Assembly (NCBI RefSeq): GCF_900582195.1
Contig: NZ_UTHA01000130.1
Location: forward strand, 62,001 to 126,000
Direction of reading: 5' to 3'
Length of the DNA stretch: 64,000 bases
DNA from: Pseudomonas viridiflava
GTDB lineage: Bacteria > Pseudomonadota > Gammaproteobacteria > Pseudomonadales > Pseudomonadaceae
Below, piece after piece: positions 7,570 to 15,466 of the stretch. Below the pieces are notes generated by a model. That model did not search any database and was not told the origin of the DNA. It saw only the letters and a list, made by a program, of their open reading frames with translations. Numbering within the stretch: the stretch's first letter is position 1; each line of letters begins with the position of its first letter. Position numbers and translations under genes: made by a program.

Positions 7570-8762
7570 ACATGCGTGTCCATCCCAGCGTGCTGGATAT
7601 CCCCAACCTCGACGCAGCGCCCTATTACCAGACCGTGGGCTGGCAAGGGCAACTGCCGCAAATCAGGTTGCCCAGCGGCCACGTCGCTACTCACCTGACC
7701 GGATACGCCGATTGCAAGGCGTTTCTGGCCGATCCGAGCATCAGTCGAACCCTGTGCAACATTGAAAACGGCCCGACCTTTCTCCCCGGCCCGACTCAGC
7801 CGGAACTGTTGCTCAATCTGGACAACCCGGCTCACATGCGCTCCCGCGCCACCGTCACGCGTGCTTTCAGCAAGCGTGGCCTGGAAAGCGTGCGCCAACA
7901 CGTGACCACTGTGACCGTCGATAGCATCGAGCAGATGCGCAAAGGTGTGACGCCGCCGGACCTGTTTGCCTCGGTGCTGGAGCGCCTGACTTCATCGACG
8001 GTGTGCCACATCCTCGGCATCCCCGAAGAGGACCGGCTGCTGTTCCGGCCCTGGAGCCAAATGATTCAATCGGCGCCGCCGGACGATATCGTCGGCATCG
8101 AAGCGGCGGTCAACGCCAGTTTCGATTACATGATGGACTTCGTGCAGGGCCGCAGGGAGGCGCATCCGGACGGCTTTATTCGCCAATATGTCGACCAGCG
8201 TCACACCCTGGAAGACCCGCTGAGCGACCGGGAGTTTGTCGGCGTGCTGCTGGGTATTCTGCTGGGGGGCGACCATAACGCCCTGAGCGTGATGACTAAA
8301 AGTCTCTACACCTTGTTGTGCGCGCCATCGCTCTGGCAACACGTCCGGGAAAACCCTGATCGAGCGCCGCAATTGATCGAAGAACTCATTCGGCTGATCC
8401 CCATCGGCAAGTTATCGGCGTTCCCCCGGATGACCACTCAGGCCCTGCAAACCAGCCGCGGCGTGATTGCCGCGAACACCACGGTGTACGCCAACGTGTT
8501 CCTCGCCAATCGCGACCCCAGCGTGTTCCACGCGCCGCTGCTGATCAATCCCGACCGCCAGGACAAGGCAGCGCACATGCAGTTCGGCCATGGCATCCAC
8601 AGCTGCATGGGGCCGGCGTTGGCACGCCTGGAAATAGCCACCGTGCTGTCGACGCTGGTACAGGCAATGCCCGACCTGGAACTGGCCTGTGACCCGGCGT
8701 CGATCCGCTGGATCAACGGCACGGTACTGCGCCGCCCCGACGAACTGCCCGTGCGTTTCTGA
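7566..8762 (+). CDS. Cytochrome P450
   Basis: A 398-residue soluble class I bacterial P450. The haem-binding loop is FGHGIHSCMG with Cys347 as thiolate ligand. The K-helix ExxR is Glu273-Arg276. The I-helix reads GGDHN at 234-238, where most P450s have (A/G)Gx(D/E)T; the acid-alcohol pair is thus His-Asn, which is unusual. No ferredoxin or reductase gene is nearby, so electrons must come from other host proteins. ATG 7566 is coupled to the HAD gene by a 4-bp overlap. It probably hydroxylates or oxidises the cluster intermediate. Confidence 0.9.
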   Translation: MNMRVHPSVLDIPNLDAAPYYQTVGWQGQLPQIRLPSGHVATHLTGYADCKAFLADPSISRTLCNIENGPTFLPGPTQPELLLNLDNPAHMRSRATVTRAFSKRGLESVRQHVTTVTVDSIEQMRKGVTPPDLFASVLERLTSSTVCHILGIPEEDRLLFRPWSQMIQSAPPDDIVGIEAAVNASFDYMMDFVQGRREAHPDGFIRQYVDQRHTLEDPLSDREFVGVLLGILLGGDHNALSVMTKSLYTLLCAPSLWQHVRENPDRAPQLIEELIRLIPIGKLSAFPRMTTQALQTSRGVIAANTTVYANVFLANRDPSVFHAPLLINPDRQDKAAHMQFGHGIHSCMGPALARLEIATVLSTLVQAMPDLELACDPASIRWINGTVLRRPDELPVRF

Positions 8763-8788
8763 TGCCACTTCAATCAAGGGAACAAGCC

Positions 8789-10144
8789 ATGATCCTTAAA
8801 CCGCTGATAAACGGCTTTGCGCAGTTTTCGAACCAGATCTTTCTGAATGATCCTGAACAGTCCTACACCTACGCCCAATTGAGCGACGAGATCGGTGTTC
8901 AATTGGAGTGGTTGGCCGCGAATGGCGTGCCCAGGCAAGCGGTAGTTTTCATGAGCGGCGACTTTTCGTTCACGGGCATCGCGCTGTTCCTGGCGCTTTA
9001 CCAGAACGGCCACATCATTGCCCTCAACACCGCTGAGAACCCGGCGGAAATTCAAAACAAGCAGGCGGCGGCAAACCCTGAGTTCGTGATCGATATCGAT
9101 AGCCACCAGATCCGGCCATGTGTCCTTGCTCAAGCGCCGGAAAACCCGATGATCGGCGAGCTTAAAAAACAGGGGCATGCCGGCCTGATTCTATTCAGCA
9201 GTGGCACCACCGGTACACCCAAGGCGATGCTGCATGACCTTGACCGCCTGGTGGGCGAGTTTTCCGAAAAACGATCGCGACGCCTCGATATCTTTCTGTT
9301 TCTGCTGTTCGATCATATCGGCGGCATCAATACGCTGTTGAACATACTTTCCATTGGCGGAACGGCAACGATCGCGCTCAGCAAAACCCCGGAAACCGTT
9401 GCCCGCCTGATTGAGAAACACCGCATTACCGTGCTGCCGACCTCGCCGACATTCCTGAACCTGATGTTGATCAACCAGGTGTTCGACAGTTGCAACCTCA
9501 GCAGCTTGCGCATGATTACCTACGGCACGGAGCCGATGCCGGAGAGTTTGTTGCTCAAACTGCGCGAGCATCTGCCACGGGTAAAATTTCTGCAGACCTT
9601 CGGCACCAGCGAGACGGGCATTATCAATACCAGCTCGTTGTCGTCCGATAGCCTGTATATGCGCTTTCAGGAAGGCTCGAGTGAGCACAAAGTCGTCGAT
9701 GGTGAACTCTGGCTGCGCAGTGCGACTCAAGTCATGGGCTACCTGAACCACTCGATGGACAGCTTCACCGACGATGGCTGGTTCAAGACCGGCGACCTGG
9801 TGGAGGTCAATGCCGATGGTTACCTGAAAATTCTCGGTCGCAGCAAAGAGATCATTAATGTCGGTGGCGAGAAGGTTTACCCCGCAGAAGTCGAATCCGT
9901 GCTGCTTCGCCATCCGCAGGTGCGTGATTGCAAGGCGTACGGCGAGGCCAATGGTTTGACCGGGCAATTCGTCGCTGCGCATATCGTCCTGGATAGCGAC
10001 TACGGTGACTCGACGGCGACGGTGCTACGCGATATCCGCCACTTTGCCCGGCGGCTGATGGACGCCTATAAAGTGCCGGTACGCTTGAAGTCGGTGGAGG
10101 CTATCCAGTATTCGACGCGTTTCAAAAAACTGCTGATCGACTGA
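8789..10144 (+). CDS. Adenylate-forming ligase (acyl-CoA/acyl-ACP synthetase-like, ANL family)
   Basis: A 451-residue AMP-binding enzyme, shorter than the usual 500-550. It has the P-loop SSGTTGTPK (residues 137-145), the YGTEPMPE and TFGTSETGI core motifs, GDLVEVNADGYLKILGR, the hinge and VGGEKVYPAEVE, and a C-terminal Lys in STRFKKLL that would catalyse adenylation. It activates a carboxylic acid as acyl-AMP and transfers it to CoA or to one of the two carrier proteins. ATG 8789 follows CAAGGGA at 8 nt; the upstream ATG 8762 overlaps the P450 stop but lacks an SD. The start unit for KAS III is an attractive but unproven substrate. Confidence 0.85.
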   Translation: MILKPLINGFAQFSNQIFLNDPEQSYTYAQLSDEIGVQLEWLAANGVPRQAVVFMSGDFSFTGIALFLALYQNGHIIALNTAENPAEIQNKQAAANPEFVIDIDSHQIRPCVLAQAPENPMIGELKKQGHAGLILFSSGTTGTPKAMLHDLDRLVGEFSEKRSRRLDIFLFLLFDHIGGINTLLNILSIGGTATIALSKTPETVARLIEKHRITVLPTSPTFLNLMLINQVFDSCNLSSLRMITYGTEPMPESLLLKLREHLPRVKFLQTFGTSETGIINTSSLSSDSLYMRFQEGSSEHKVVDGELWLRSATQVMGYLNHSMDSFTDDGWFKTGDLVEVNADGYLKILGRSKEIINVGGEKVYPAEVESVLLRHPQVRDCKAYGEANGLTGQFVAAHIVLDSDYGDSTATVLRDIRHFARRLMDAYKVPVRLKSVEAIQYSTRFKKLLID

Positions 10145-10155
10145 GTGTGTGGCAT

Positions 10156-10187
10156 GCCCTGAAGGTGCAATCAGCCGCCTTCAGGGC
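10156..10187. terminator. Bidirectional terminator between ligase and lysR
   Basis: A perfect 10-bp inverted repeat, GCCCTGAAGG/CCTTCAGGGC, sits where the ligase gene and the convergent LysR gene meet and overlaps the last codons of the latter. There is no long T run, so efficiency is uncertain. Confidence 0.6.
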
Positions 10188-11073
10188 TGCTCATCAGTTG
10201 CGCTTCACCGAGAAAATCGATGAATGCGCGGGTCTTGGGTGACAGCAAACGGCTTGGCGACCAGACAATCCAGAAATCCCCCTCCAGGCTCAATTCGGGC
10301 AACACCCTGATCAATTCGTGGCTGGCCAGGTATTCCTGAATGACGAAGTCAGGCAGGTAGGCCAGGCCCAGGCCATTACGACACGCTGCCAGGACCGCTT
10401 CCACGCTGTTCATGACCACCGTGGTTTCCAGGCTGATCTTGACGGTATCGCCATCGACCTTCAGCCACCAGGGCTGGAGTTTGCCATTCGAAGGGAATTT
10501 ATAGGCGATGCCTTTATAGTGCTGGAGATCCTCGACACTTTTTGCCGTGCCATAGCGTTGCAGGTAGTCAGGCGCTGCGCACAAGACGAACCTGAACGTG
10601 CAGATTCTTTTCGCTGCAAGGCTGGAGTCGGGCAATTCGCCGCTGCGGATCACGGCATCAAAGGCTTCATCGACCACATCGACCAGTCGGTCGCTGAAGT
10701 CCAGGTCCAGTTCGATTTCCGGATAACGCTGGTAAAACTCGCGCAACATTCCTGAGATCAGACGATAGCCGACGGCCGGCAAACTGATTCGCAGACGCCC
10801 TCTGGGGCGGGTTTTGGAGTGGGAAAGCGCGGCCTCGGCATCCTGCAATTGCTGGAGCAAGGTCCGGCAACGACCAAAAAAATCCAGGCCTTCGCTGGTC
10901 AGGCTGATTTGCCGGGTACTGCGGTGGAACAAGCGCACGCCAATCCGCTCTTCAAGACGGCTGACACTTTTTCCTACTGCAGAAGACGAGATGCCCAGCG
11001 CTCTGCCCGCCAGGGTAAAACTTTGATTTTCCGCTGCCCGCACAAAGGCAATCAACCCGCTCAGATTATCCAT
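10171..11073 (-). CDS. LysR family transcriptional regulator
   Basis: A 300-residue LysR regulator. The N-terminal winged HTH (residues 1-60; SFTLAGRALGISSSAVGKSVSRLEE) is followed by a substrate-binding fold from about residue 90. It is closest in style to the large group of Pseudomonas LysR proteins with RLFHRSTR after the HTH. It is transcribed towards the biosynthetic cluster and ends 26 bp from it. LysR genes usually regulate divergent neighbours, and none is divergent here, so control of the cluster is possible but not shown. Confidence 0.9.
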   Translation of the reverse strand: MDNLSGLIAFVRAAENQSFTLAGRALGISSSAVGKSVSRLEERIGVRLFHRSTRQISLTSEGLDFFGRCRTLLQQLQDAEAALSHSKTRPRGRLRISLPAVGYRLISGMLREFYQRYPEIELDLDFSDRLVDVVDEAFDAVIRSGELPDSSLAAKRICTFRFVLCAAPDYLQRYGTAKSVEDLQHYKGIAYKFPSNGKLQPWWLKVDGDTVKISLETTVVMNSVEAVLAACRNGLGLAYLPDFVIQEYLASHELIRVLPELSLEGDFWIVWSPSRLLSPKTRAFIDFLGEAQLMSSPEGG

Positions 11074-11356
11074 ATTCCGTGTCCGCCCGGGCTGGGGTCG
11101 ATAACTACAGACCTATTGAGGCTTCAGAATCCGACGGCTAAAGAGAGAGGTATCGCTGCTTTTTCCTGGGAGTAAAACAGCAGTTATCCCGCCTGTTCGT
11201 CGATTTTGGAGTCTGACCTGACGCCACATAGAGAGCAACCATTTTGTCGACGGGCGCAACGACCAAACGCCTTGGTGGCTCGCAATAAGCCAATAACGGC
11301 AAGCCTGCTGCAGGCGAGGAAGAAACCTTTGGTTTCACTGGATTTCAGGCACAAAA
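11074..11356. other. Non-coding stretch upstream of lysR and left of the element
   Basis: I see no credible gene here. The 66-codon frame on the minus strand (11138-11338) is Cys- and Arg-rich, lacks an RBS and looks like chance. This is the original chromosomal flank that used to follow ssrA before the element entered. Confidence 0.5.
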
Positions 11357-11378
11357 AAAGACGTCCGTGGACGTCTTT
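11357..11378 (-). terminator. Intrinsic terminator, probably the displaced ssrA terminator
   Basis: The perfect 10-bp repeat AAAGACGTCC/GGACGTCTTT has a 2-nt centre and reads into seven T residues on the minus strand. It lies directly beyond a partial copy of the ssrA 3' end in the order and orientation expected for the native tmRNA terminator, separated from ssrA by the integrated element. Confidence 0.75.
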
Positions 11379-11388
11379 AGATGTTGGA

Positions 11389-11413
11389 TTGGTGGAGCCG
11401 GGGTCGTTTGAAC
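11389..11413. repeat. Left attachment site: partial copy of ssrA 3' end (attL)
   Basis: The 25 bases match the 3' end of ssrA at 31130-31154 in 22 positions: TTGGTGGAGCCGGGG is identical, three bases differ, and TTTGAAC is identical again. On the minus strand this reads as the T-loop, acceptor strand and CCA of the tmRNA. Such a displaced target-gene end is what a tyrosine integrase leaves at the far side of its element. Confidence 0.8.
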
Positions 11414-11466
11414 TGGCATGATTTTACGCTGTATTCATTGGGCGCTAAGTATTTTGGTTTTGACAG

Positions 11467-11488
11467 GGATACAGCTGGGGATACACGG
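11467..11488. repeat. Paired integrase arm-type sites, left
   Basis: Two GGATACA words 12 bp apart (11467-11473, 11479-11485), the second extended to GGATACACGG. They match the pair at 30998-31018 beside the integrase gene. Arm-type sites in direct repeat inside both ends are typical of P4/lambda-type tyrosine integrases. Confidence 0.55.
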
Positions 11489-11541
11489 TGCTTTCTGCTG
11501 GGTGATTTTTTACCGCCGAATAATGCGCAAAATATCCAAGC

Positions 11542-11703
11542 TCAGCCTCCGACGGGTGGCGCGCCTGTCTCTCCAAAATCGTAGTTGATGCAAAAGGGAT
11601 ACTCATCACCACCCCGGATCAGGGTAGTGGTCTTCCATGGGGTTAGCTCTAGCCAATCGTCGTTAGAGACGAAAGGCCGCTGCCCGGATGACTGGCCTCC
11701 CAT
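11542..11703 (-). CDS. Possible small hypothetical protein
   Basis: A 53-residue frame starting MGGQSSGQRPF, with a mixed, protein-like composition (acidic, aromatic and Gly residues). No clear RBS precedes ATG 11703. The degenerate inverted repeat 11721-11755 is just upstream, as the intact copy is upstream of the gene at 21242-21592. I do not recognise it, and it may be a remnant or chance. Confidence 0.25.
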   Translation of the reverse strand: MGGQSSGQRPFVSNDDWLELTPWKTTTLIRGGDEYPFCINYDFGETGAPPVGG

Positions 11704-11720
11704 TTCGGTAGGGCAGGTGT

Positions 11721-11755
11721 CGCGACACGTTCCTGATTGCGCAAAACGTGTGGTC
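11721..11755. repeat. Degenerate copy of the 36-bp inverted repeat
   Basis: CGCGACACGTTCC, a 9-nt centre, then AAAACGTGTGGTC. It is the same sequence as 21657-21692, in the same orientation, with a few changes and one base less in the centre. The two copies bracket the cargo half of the element. Confidence 0.6.
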
Positions 11756-11965
11756 TGCTTGAGGCTAATCCATGCTGTCGGGATCGGTGGGCGGTGGTTT
11801 GGCACTTTGCTAGCCTCGCAGCCGGCCGGGATTTTCAGTCGGGGCTCGAACTCGTCTTCTCAGCTCACGCGACTCTGGTGACGGTCATTGCTTGTGCGCT
11901 TGAAGCGCATAAGAGTTGCCCACATACTTTTTGGCCAGCGGGATATTTACTTTCAGAAAACAGGG

Positions 11966-12505
11966 ATGACCATGAAGTTATTTCAACGTTTGTTTAAGCA
12001 GGTTGAGCCTTGCATTGATCTGCGCACTGGTCGAGTAGAGGATCTAAAAGCCCTTGGTGGCCTGCTGCAATTCGAGGCTGCTAATGCTCATTTTTTTGGG
12101 TTAAGCACTTCTAGGGAAATTGAGGGGTATCTAGTCGAATTGCGATCTCAGATTGAGACCTTAGCTAAAGAAAAGCCGGTCCGTGTATCAGTCATCGCAA
12201 TCACGGTTGATGTTGTTCCAGTTGGCTATCTGGTGCTTATGGCTACTCCCGATGCTAACGTGATGGATCTGAATGTACTGGTCATTGATCCGCAGTGGCG
12301 TCGGCGCGGGTTGGCGCGCTTTGCTGTCCATGAGTTGGTTTCACAACTGAGGTTGGGAGGTCGGCGGATGTTGGTTCGTTGCCTACCCGAGTCGAAAAGT
12401 ATGATGAGCTTGCTAAAGCAATTGGGGTTTAAAGAAGTGCCTACTACTGATCTGATTGTGCGCCACTTCATGTCGCCGACATCGGTTGCTGAAGGGCACA
12501 TATAA
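11966..12505 (+). CDS. GNAT family N-acetyltransferase
   Basis: A 179-residue protein. The core GNAT fold is visible from residue 85: VIAITVDVVPVGYLVLM (strands), the LNVLVIDPQWRRRGLARFAVHELV segment containing the acetyl-CoA pyrophosphate motif RRRGLA, and the closing LLKQLGFKEV. It transfers an acetyl group from acetyl-CoA to an unknown amine. ATG 11972 is an equally possible start, with AGGG 6 nt upstream. It is the first cargo gene inside the left end, alone, between the GGATACA pair and the GTCAA array. Base composition is lower in GC than the core genes. Confidence 0.75.
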   Translation: MTMKLFQRLFKQVEPCIDLRTGRVEDLKALGGLLQFEAANAHFFGLSTSREIEGYLVELRSQIETLAKEKPVRVSVIAITVDVVPVGYLVLMATPDANVMDLNVLVIDPQWRRRGLARFAVHELVSQLRLGGRRMLVRCLPESKSMMSLLKQLGFKEVPTTDLIVRHFMSPTSVAEGHI

Positions 12506-12704
12506 AAATCAGCCAAGGTAGTAATTGACCGGCTGAGCAAAGTATCCATGCCAGTCGACCCTCATCAGCTGTCCCCTTGACGTGGTCTTGACGAGCGCGC
12601 CAAAAATTTAGACGCTGCGGGTGGTGCTCTGACGATTTTGGACGCTTGTAACCCTAATATTCCAAGGGCTCAGCCCGCTCCCACAGCATTGGCAATCACA
12701 AATC

Positions 12705-12769
12705 GGTCAAGACCTGTCAAAAATCTCGTCAAGGCTCTGTCAAGGATGGTCAAGGATGGTCAAGGATTT
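12705..12769. repeat. GTCAA word array
   Basis: GTCAA occurs at 12706, 12716, 12728, 12739, 12749 and 12759. The last three units are a 10-bp tandem repeat (GTCAAGGATG). Earlier units are spaced 10-12 bp with differing fill. The layout is like the other word arrays between cargo genes. Confidence 0.7.
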
Positions 12770-12934
12770 GAAGGCCGTATTTCCTTCTCCGGACCTCTGA
12801 TTCGGTTCTTATCCCCCTACGAGACATTCGTTAATTCTGGACGTGGTGCCTACCGTCTTGCTACGCCGATCTGGCGGAGCGCTTGACCGCTGTGGCTCCC
12901 GAGTTAAGTTAGATCGCGTATCGTCGCGCCATCC

Positions 12935-12963
12935 GTCCAGAGCCTGTCCAGAATCCTATCCAG
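12935..12963. repeat. TCCAG word array
   Basis: TCCAG at 12936, 12947 and 12959 (spacings 11 and 12), the first two as GTCCAGA. It lies between the GTCAA array and the TOPRIM gene. Confidence 0.5.
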
Positions 12964-13219
12964 CGTCAGGACTGCCCCAGGCTGCCGGCGACAGTCAGCT
13001 CAGCAATGCCCTGGCGAATAAATAATAGGTTGTAGTCGAGTATTTCCAGTCCAACGGAGGTCACTGAGCTCAAAAGGGTTTCGTGAGAACCTCTCAAGTT
13101 TAGCGTGTAATTACGACCTATCTTTTAAGTCTTTGTCGATCACTCGCTATGATGGGAAAGAAAACAATTACCTTACCCCGGTTTGCTTTGAAGCGTCTTT
13201 GGGAAGGTAAGTTAAAAGG

Positions 13220-13945
13220 CTACTTAGATATATGGGTGCATAATGAATCAAGCGCTGGGCAGCGTGATCTTATGGTGGGCAAATTTTCTGAGATAGTTTT
13301 AGCATAGGGCTCATAAACTGTATAGGGACTTTTTAATAGGCGCTTCCTTCCATTTTTCTTCTTTGACTTGAAACCTAGACTTACTAATCTATCTTCGCAG
13401 TTGTCGATTTCTTCGTACTTTATAGGCTGTGCCAAATCAGAGAAAATATTATGATCTGGATCGAATGATGCCAGAATCCAAGTTTCAGTAGACATTGAGG
13501 CAATGGCTAGGTGCATTTCCGCCGGTAGTGCTGCTTCGCCCAACCAAGAAAGAATAGCTGCATGGCAATGTAAGCTGCGATTTCCTCCAGCAGTAAAAGG
13601 AGCAGTCGCATTGATTTCATGTGCTATATCATTATCCATTTGGATGATTAGCCCATCAGCGCCATCAATGGCGATTAATGCTCGCCAGTTGTTTCTGAGT
13701 AGGGCTGCGCGTATTGGCGCAGGGGCTGCTGCCACGTCTTGGGGCGCTTTATACTTATAGCGTTTGCACCATTTTTCAATTGCAGTCCATCCAAATGCAG
13801 GGTAATTACCACTAGTGGCATCTGCGCGTGGTGCAAGTTCTACGATCTCTATTTTTTTATTATGCTCCGCAGAAAGTTTGTCCGCTAACTCATTAATCAC
13901 AACATGATCGGTCGGCCCCTCGGCAACCAATAGATATTTACCCAT
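13220..13945 (-). CDS. TOPRIM-domain protein, partner of the adjacent ATPase (putative defence system)
   Basis: A 241-residue protein that begins with a TOPRIM-like fold: Glu in LLVAEGPTDHVVINEL (residue 9) and DxD in IIQMDNDIAHE. It resembles the OLD/DUF4276 type of TOPRIM proteins that act as nucleases with an ABC-type ATPase partner. Its SD (AAGGA) lies inside the ATPase 3' end and ATG 13945 is one base after the ATPase stop, so the two are coupled. The pair is clearly AT-richer than the flanks, a sign of transfer. The nuclease role is inference. Confidence 0.7.
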   Translation of the reverse strand: MGKYLLVAEGPTDHVVINELADKLSAEHNKKIEIVELAPRADATSGNYPAFGWTAIEKWCKRYKYKAPQDVAAAPAPIRAALLRNNWRALIAIDGADGLIIQMDNDIAHEINATAPFTAGGNRSLHCHAAILSWLGEAALPAEMHLAIASMSTETWILASFDPDHNIFSDLAQPIKYEEIDNCEDRLVSLGFKSKKKNGRKRLLKSPYTVYEPYAKTISENLPTIRSRCPALDSLCTHISK

Positions 13946-13946
13946 A

Positions 13947-15182
13947 TCAAAATCCTTTTGGTAGGCCGCCTATCGCCCCTGAAAGCCAAATTTCCGAGAG
14001 TTTCATTCCGTAATATTTTTCTTCCCACTCCTCTCTTGTCATACCCTCGGGAGGCTGGATTCTTCTACTTTTTGTATGTCCATCCTTATCACGTTCAACA
14101 ACAAACAATCTATGGGCTTCGTTAAATAAATCGACGGCATCTAAGGTGCTAGGGTTGTGCGTGGTAAGGAAGATCTGCTTGTGCGGTTTTTGAGAGAGGA
14201 TCAAAGCAACTTGGTGAATTAACTCGCGTACTAGTCCAGGATTTAAAGCGGTGTCAATATTATCTAATGCAAAAAAATCCGGTGAGTCATCATGTGTCAA
14301 AAGTACAAGCAAGAACATTACATAAAGCGTGCCTTCACTCACGTCATACGCGTAAAGATTATTGAAGTTTGCCTTCATAAACTTATCGCTGAATTTTATT
14401 TTTCGGCCGGTGAGAGATATTTGTCCAGATAAAAGCTCTGGATCTGTTTCGGTTGTGGTTACGAAACTTTGTATCCAGTTCATTAGTTTAAAGAAGCGAG
14501 GCAAATCGCTTGTTGCTTTTTTGTGGTGCTCGATCATTACCTCGTTAAGTGCGTTTGCTAATCTTCCCCCATATAGCCCTAGCGGCTCTTTAGCACTTGA
14601 GTCTTGCTCCACGCCGCGAAGGATTGGAGTGGTGGGAGCAAAGATTGCATATTCCACAAGAGCAGTTAAAGGCTCTATAAGGCCTTCACTGTCATTGTTG
14701 ACCGCTTGATAGGCTTGAAGTATCGGGAATATACCTTTAGTACTGTCAAGCTTTGATTTTAATGACAGGCCGTGTAGGGTTGCGCCGTTGTTTGATCGAC
14801 CTCCTACAATCGTGCCTTCGCTAGTTTTTATTGATTCGGCAAGGTATCGAAATCCGTCTTCAGCGTTCATATCTAGCGAGTAGCTGACTTCTCCGAAGTC
14901 AGCTATAAGCTTAAAGGCGCTTGTTCTGTTTTTGTTCTTGAATGCACTTCTAAAAACAGCAGAGCTTGATAGCCTGGCACCCTTTCTCTGCAAGCGCTCG
15001 TAGTCAATTCCTCCCTCTAGAGAGCAGGAAATCATTGCGATTGCTTCCAAAAGGTTGCTTTTACCAGCGCCGTTTGTGCCTATGAATACATTCATTTGGC
15101 CCAAATCTAAGCTGTCCTGCCATATCGACTTGAAGCCTTTAATGGTGAGCTTTTTGATAATTGGCGTTGGTTTTTCGTTCAT
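13947..15182 (-). CDS. AAA/ABC-type ATPase (OLD-like), putative defence system
   Basis: A 411-residue SMC/ABC-like ATPase. Walker A is GTNGAGKS (residues 35-42) after ITIKGFKSI-type strands; the signature-like SEGTLYVMF, the Walker B FFALDNIDTALNP and the H-loop FLTTHNP are all present. The position after the Walker B Asp, normally Glu, is Asn, as I recall from other AAA_21-like ATPases. Together with the coupled TOPRIM protein it has the form of OLD, Gabija-like or PARIS-like two-gene anti-phage systems, but I cannot assign it to a named one. ATG 15182 is closest to the conserved start; the frame extends to 15296. Confidence 0.78.
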   Translation of the reverse strand: MNEKPTPIIKKLTIKGFKSIWQDSLDLGQMNVFIGTNGAGKSNLLEAIAMISCSLEGGIDYERLQRKGARLSSSAVFRSAFKNKNRTSAFKLIADFGEVSYSLDMNAEDGFRYLAESIKTSEGTIVGGRSNNGATLHGLSLKSKLDSTKGIFPILQAYQAVNNDSEGLIEPLTALVEYAIFAPTTPILRGVEQDSSAKEPLGLYGGRLANALNEVMIEHHKKATSDLPRFFKLMNWIQSFVTTTETDPELLSGQISLTGRKIKFSDKFMKANFNNLYAYDVSEGTLYVMFLLVLLTHDDSPDFFALDNIDTALNPGLVRELIHQVALILSQKPHKQIFLTTHNPSTLDAVDLFNEAHRLFVVERDKDGHTKSRRIQPPEGMTREEWEEKYYGMKLSEIWLSGAIGGLPKGF

Positions 15183-15448
15183 AACCTTCTCTTTGCTCAG
15201 CCTTCCCCACATTTCCAGCGAGGCCGCAGTGTCCGTCCGCATGTTGCCTACTTTTCCTAAGGCAGTCGATCCTTTCGACGAGTAGGGCGCGACCAATGTT
15301 TATCACAATAACGAGTGATTCGAACAGCGAGCACTGATGCTCTCACGCGATTGAGACATCTCTGGCGTCTTGTTTGACGGCTCCCTCGTGAGATAAGCCT
15401 GGGACGGCCAATCTGCGCGGGTTCCGTCTCATGCCTGTCTTAAATTCC

Positions 15449-15466
15449 GTCAAAGCGTGGTCAAAG
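15449..15466. repeat. GTCAAAG pair
   Basis: GTCAAAG occurs at 15449 and 15460, 11 bp apart, across the 3' end of the CoiA-like gene. It is the shortest of the word arrays and could be chance. Confidence 0.3.

Larger units (their letters stand above)
11404..11965. other. Left end of the element: arm-type sites and no certain gene
   Basis: Just inside attL, the word GGATACA occurs at 11467 and 11479, 12 bp apart. The same word with the same spacing (GATACACGG at 30998 and 31010) lies inside the right end next to the integrase, so these are good candidates for integrase arm sites. A degenerate copy of a long inverted repeat is at 11721-11755. One short minus-strand frame is listed separately; otherwise I see no gene. 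Confidence 0.5.
12506..13219. other. Gene-free stretch with two word arrays
   Basis: No gene is credible in these 714 bp; short frames on the + strand lack RBS and protein-like composition. It contains an array of six GTCAA words (12706-12763), partly a 10-bp tandem repeat, and three TCCAG words at 12936, 12947 and 12959. The TCAGCC/GGCTGA hairpin at its left edge may end the GNAT transcript. Confidence 0.5.

Noticed and set aside
11138..11338. 66-codon gene on the minus strand
   Set aside because: No RBS, odd composition, and located in the gap left by element insertion.
11389..11413. A tRNA gene
   Set aside because: Only the T-loop and acceptor end are present; there is no D-arm, anticodon arm or matching 5' half. 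It is a copy of the tmRNA end.
12705..12769. CRISPR array
   Set aside because: Units are 10-12 bp without uniform spacers, and there are no cas genes.
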